A stretch of DNA of 64,000 nucleotides from Jannaschia marina. GTDB lineage: Bacteria > Pseudomonadota > Alphaproteobacteria > Rhodobacterales > Rhodobacteraceae. Shown here piece by piece: positions 63,512-64,000 of the stretch. The first letter of the stretch is position 1; the number at the start of each line of letters is the position of its first letter. The notes below the pieces were generated by a model. That model ran no database searches. It saw nothing but the letters and a program-made list of their open reading frames with translations, and had not been told where the DNA came from. Where the stretch lies: contig NZ_JABVAX010000001.1 in the NCBI RefSeq assembly GCF_013404595.1, positions 186,001-250,000 on the forward strand. The letters are read 5' to 3'. The translations under genes were made by a program, and so were the position numbers.

Positions 63512-64000
63512 TCAGACACCGACGGGCCGCACCTCGAGCACCTCGGGGATGTAATGGCGCAGCAGGTTCTCGATACCCATCTTCAGCGTCATCGTGGACG
63601 AGGGGCAGCCGGCACAGGCCCCCTTCATCTGCAGGTAGACGACGCCGCGTTCGAAACCGTGGAAGGTGATGTCGCCGCCATCCTGCGCGACGGCGGGGCG
63701 CACGCGCGTGTCCAGAAGCTCGGTGATCTGGCCGACGATCGCGCTGTCCTCCTCGGCGTGGTTCGCGCTGTGCGCCGCCTCGGTCGCGCCTTCCATGACC
63801 GGCTCGCCGGACTGGTAGTGTTCCATGATCGCGCCCAGGATCGCGGGCTTGATGTGATCCCAGTCGGTGCCCTCGTCCTTCGTCACGGTGACGAAGTCGT
63901 TGCCGAAGAAGACGCCCGTCGTGCCGCCCACGGCGAAGATGCGCTTGGCGAGTGGCGAGGTTTCCCCGGCATCGGCGGTCGGGAAATCGGCGGTCCCGGT
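63512..64000 (-). CDS. NifU family Fe-S scaffold protein (partial)
   Basis: The frame is open to the right edge, so the N-terminus lies outside the window; 162 residues are visible. The upstream part has the N-terminal NFU domain (SPLAKRIFAVGGTTGVFFGN, VTVTKDEGTDWDHIKP) and the C-terminal NifU domain has RPAVAQDGGDITFHGF and the cluster ligands in CAGCPSS. The family carries [4Fe-4S] clusters to target enzymes. A GTG at 63931 is an internal Val, not the start. Confidence 0.92.
   Translation of the reverse strand, partial: TGTADFPTADAGETSPLAKRIFAVGGTTGVFFGNDFVTVTKDEGTDWDHIKPAILGAIMEHYQSGEPVMEGATEAAHSANHAEEDSAIVGQITELLDTRVRPAVAQDGGDITFHGFERGVVYLQMKGACAGCPSSTMTLKMGIENLLRHYIPEVLEVRPVGV

Overview
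The window is high-GC, gene-dense bacterial chromosome. Gene content and order point to an alphaproteobacterium of the order Rhodobacterales (Roseobacter/Rhodobacter type). Markers are crotonyl-CoA carboxylase/reductase, ethylmalonyl-CoA mutase, mesaconyl-CoA hydratase and a malyl-CoA thioesterase-type CitE protein interleaved with sucCDAB, lpd, mdh and sdhCDAB. From memory, this arrangement resembles the ccr-ecm-lpd-suc-mdh-mcl2-mch-sdh region of Rhodobacter sphaeroides. No CRISPR array, insertion sequence or prophage was seen.

Layout. 1-2134: end of an acidic protein and a membrane GT2 glycosyltransferase. 2265-10113: a sugar-uptake locus with a divergent LacI regulator, a binding-protein-dependent ABC transporter and a GH2 beta-mannosidase; a 14-bp palindrome in the divergent promoter is the likely operator. 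10325-12908: tRNA-Ala(GGC), a FYDLN-acid protein, a YgjP-type metallopeptidase, a GntR regulator and a TerB-like membrane protein. 13031-26822 (all minus): a very long co-linear block sucC - small exported proteins - sucD - DUF805 - exported proteins - sucA - odhB - small genes - lpdA, closed by a strong intrinsic terminator at 12952-12982. 26987-29476: a glycosyltransferase, mdh and a small exported protein. 29731-33062: mcl2, nnrU-like, DUF1737, mch and a DUF4344 metallopeptidase. 33688-40340: sdhC-sdhD-unknown-sdhA-(four mini-lipoproteins, a methyltransferase, a sulfotransferase)-sdhB. 41033-42362: an arginine-rich leader peptide and ornithine/lysine decarboxylase. 42477-44936: creD, deoD and an H-NS family protein. 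45000-49941: ethylmalonyl-CoA mutase, a divergent acyltransferase and ccr. 50144-51733: a quorum-sensing luxR-luxI pair preceded by a CtrA-type box. 51750-55682: a RecD-like helicase, an SDR and a TauE/SafE pair. 55820-62263: purine nucleoside phosphorylase and a BmpA-type nucleoside ABC transporter. 62355-64000: rimI, tsaB and a NifU-like protein cut by the right edge.

How it works together. The centre combines the lower TCA cycle (2-oxoglutarate to malate/oxaloacetate) with the ethylmalonyl-CoA pathway, which replaces the glyoxylate shunt for acetyl-CoA assimilation and feeds succinyl-CoA, malate and glyoxylate into those same enzymes. Paired TGTGATCACA palindromes lie about 115 bp upstream of both sucC and sdhC, suggesting that one unidentified regulator coordinates the two operons. 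The most unusual theme is the number of tiny predicted exported proteins, most with exactly two cysteines after the signal sequence, wedged between TCA-cycle genes; I could not assign a function to them. The ccr gene sits next to the quorum-sensing pair, and the CtrA box suggests a link to the CtrA phosphorelay.
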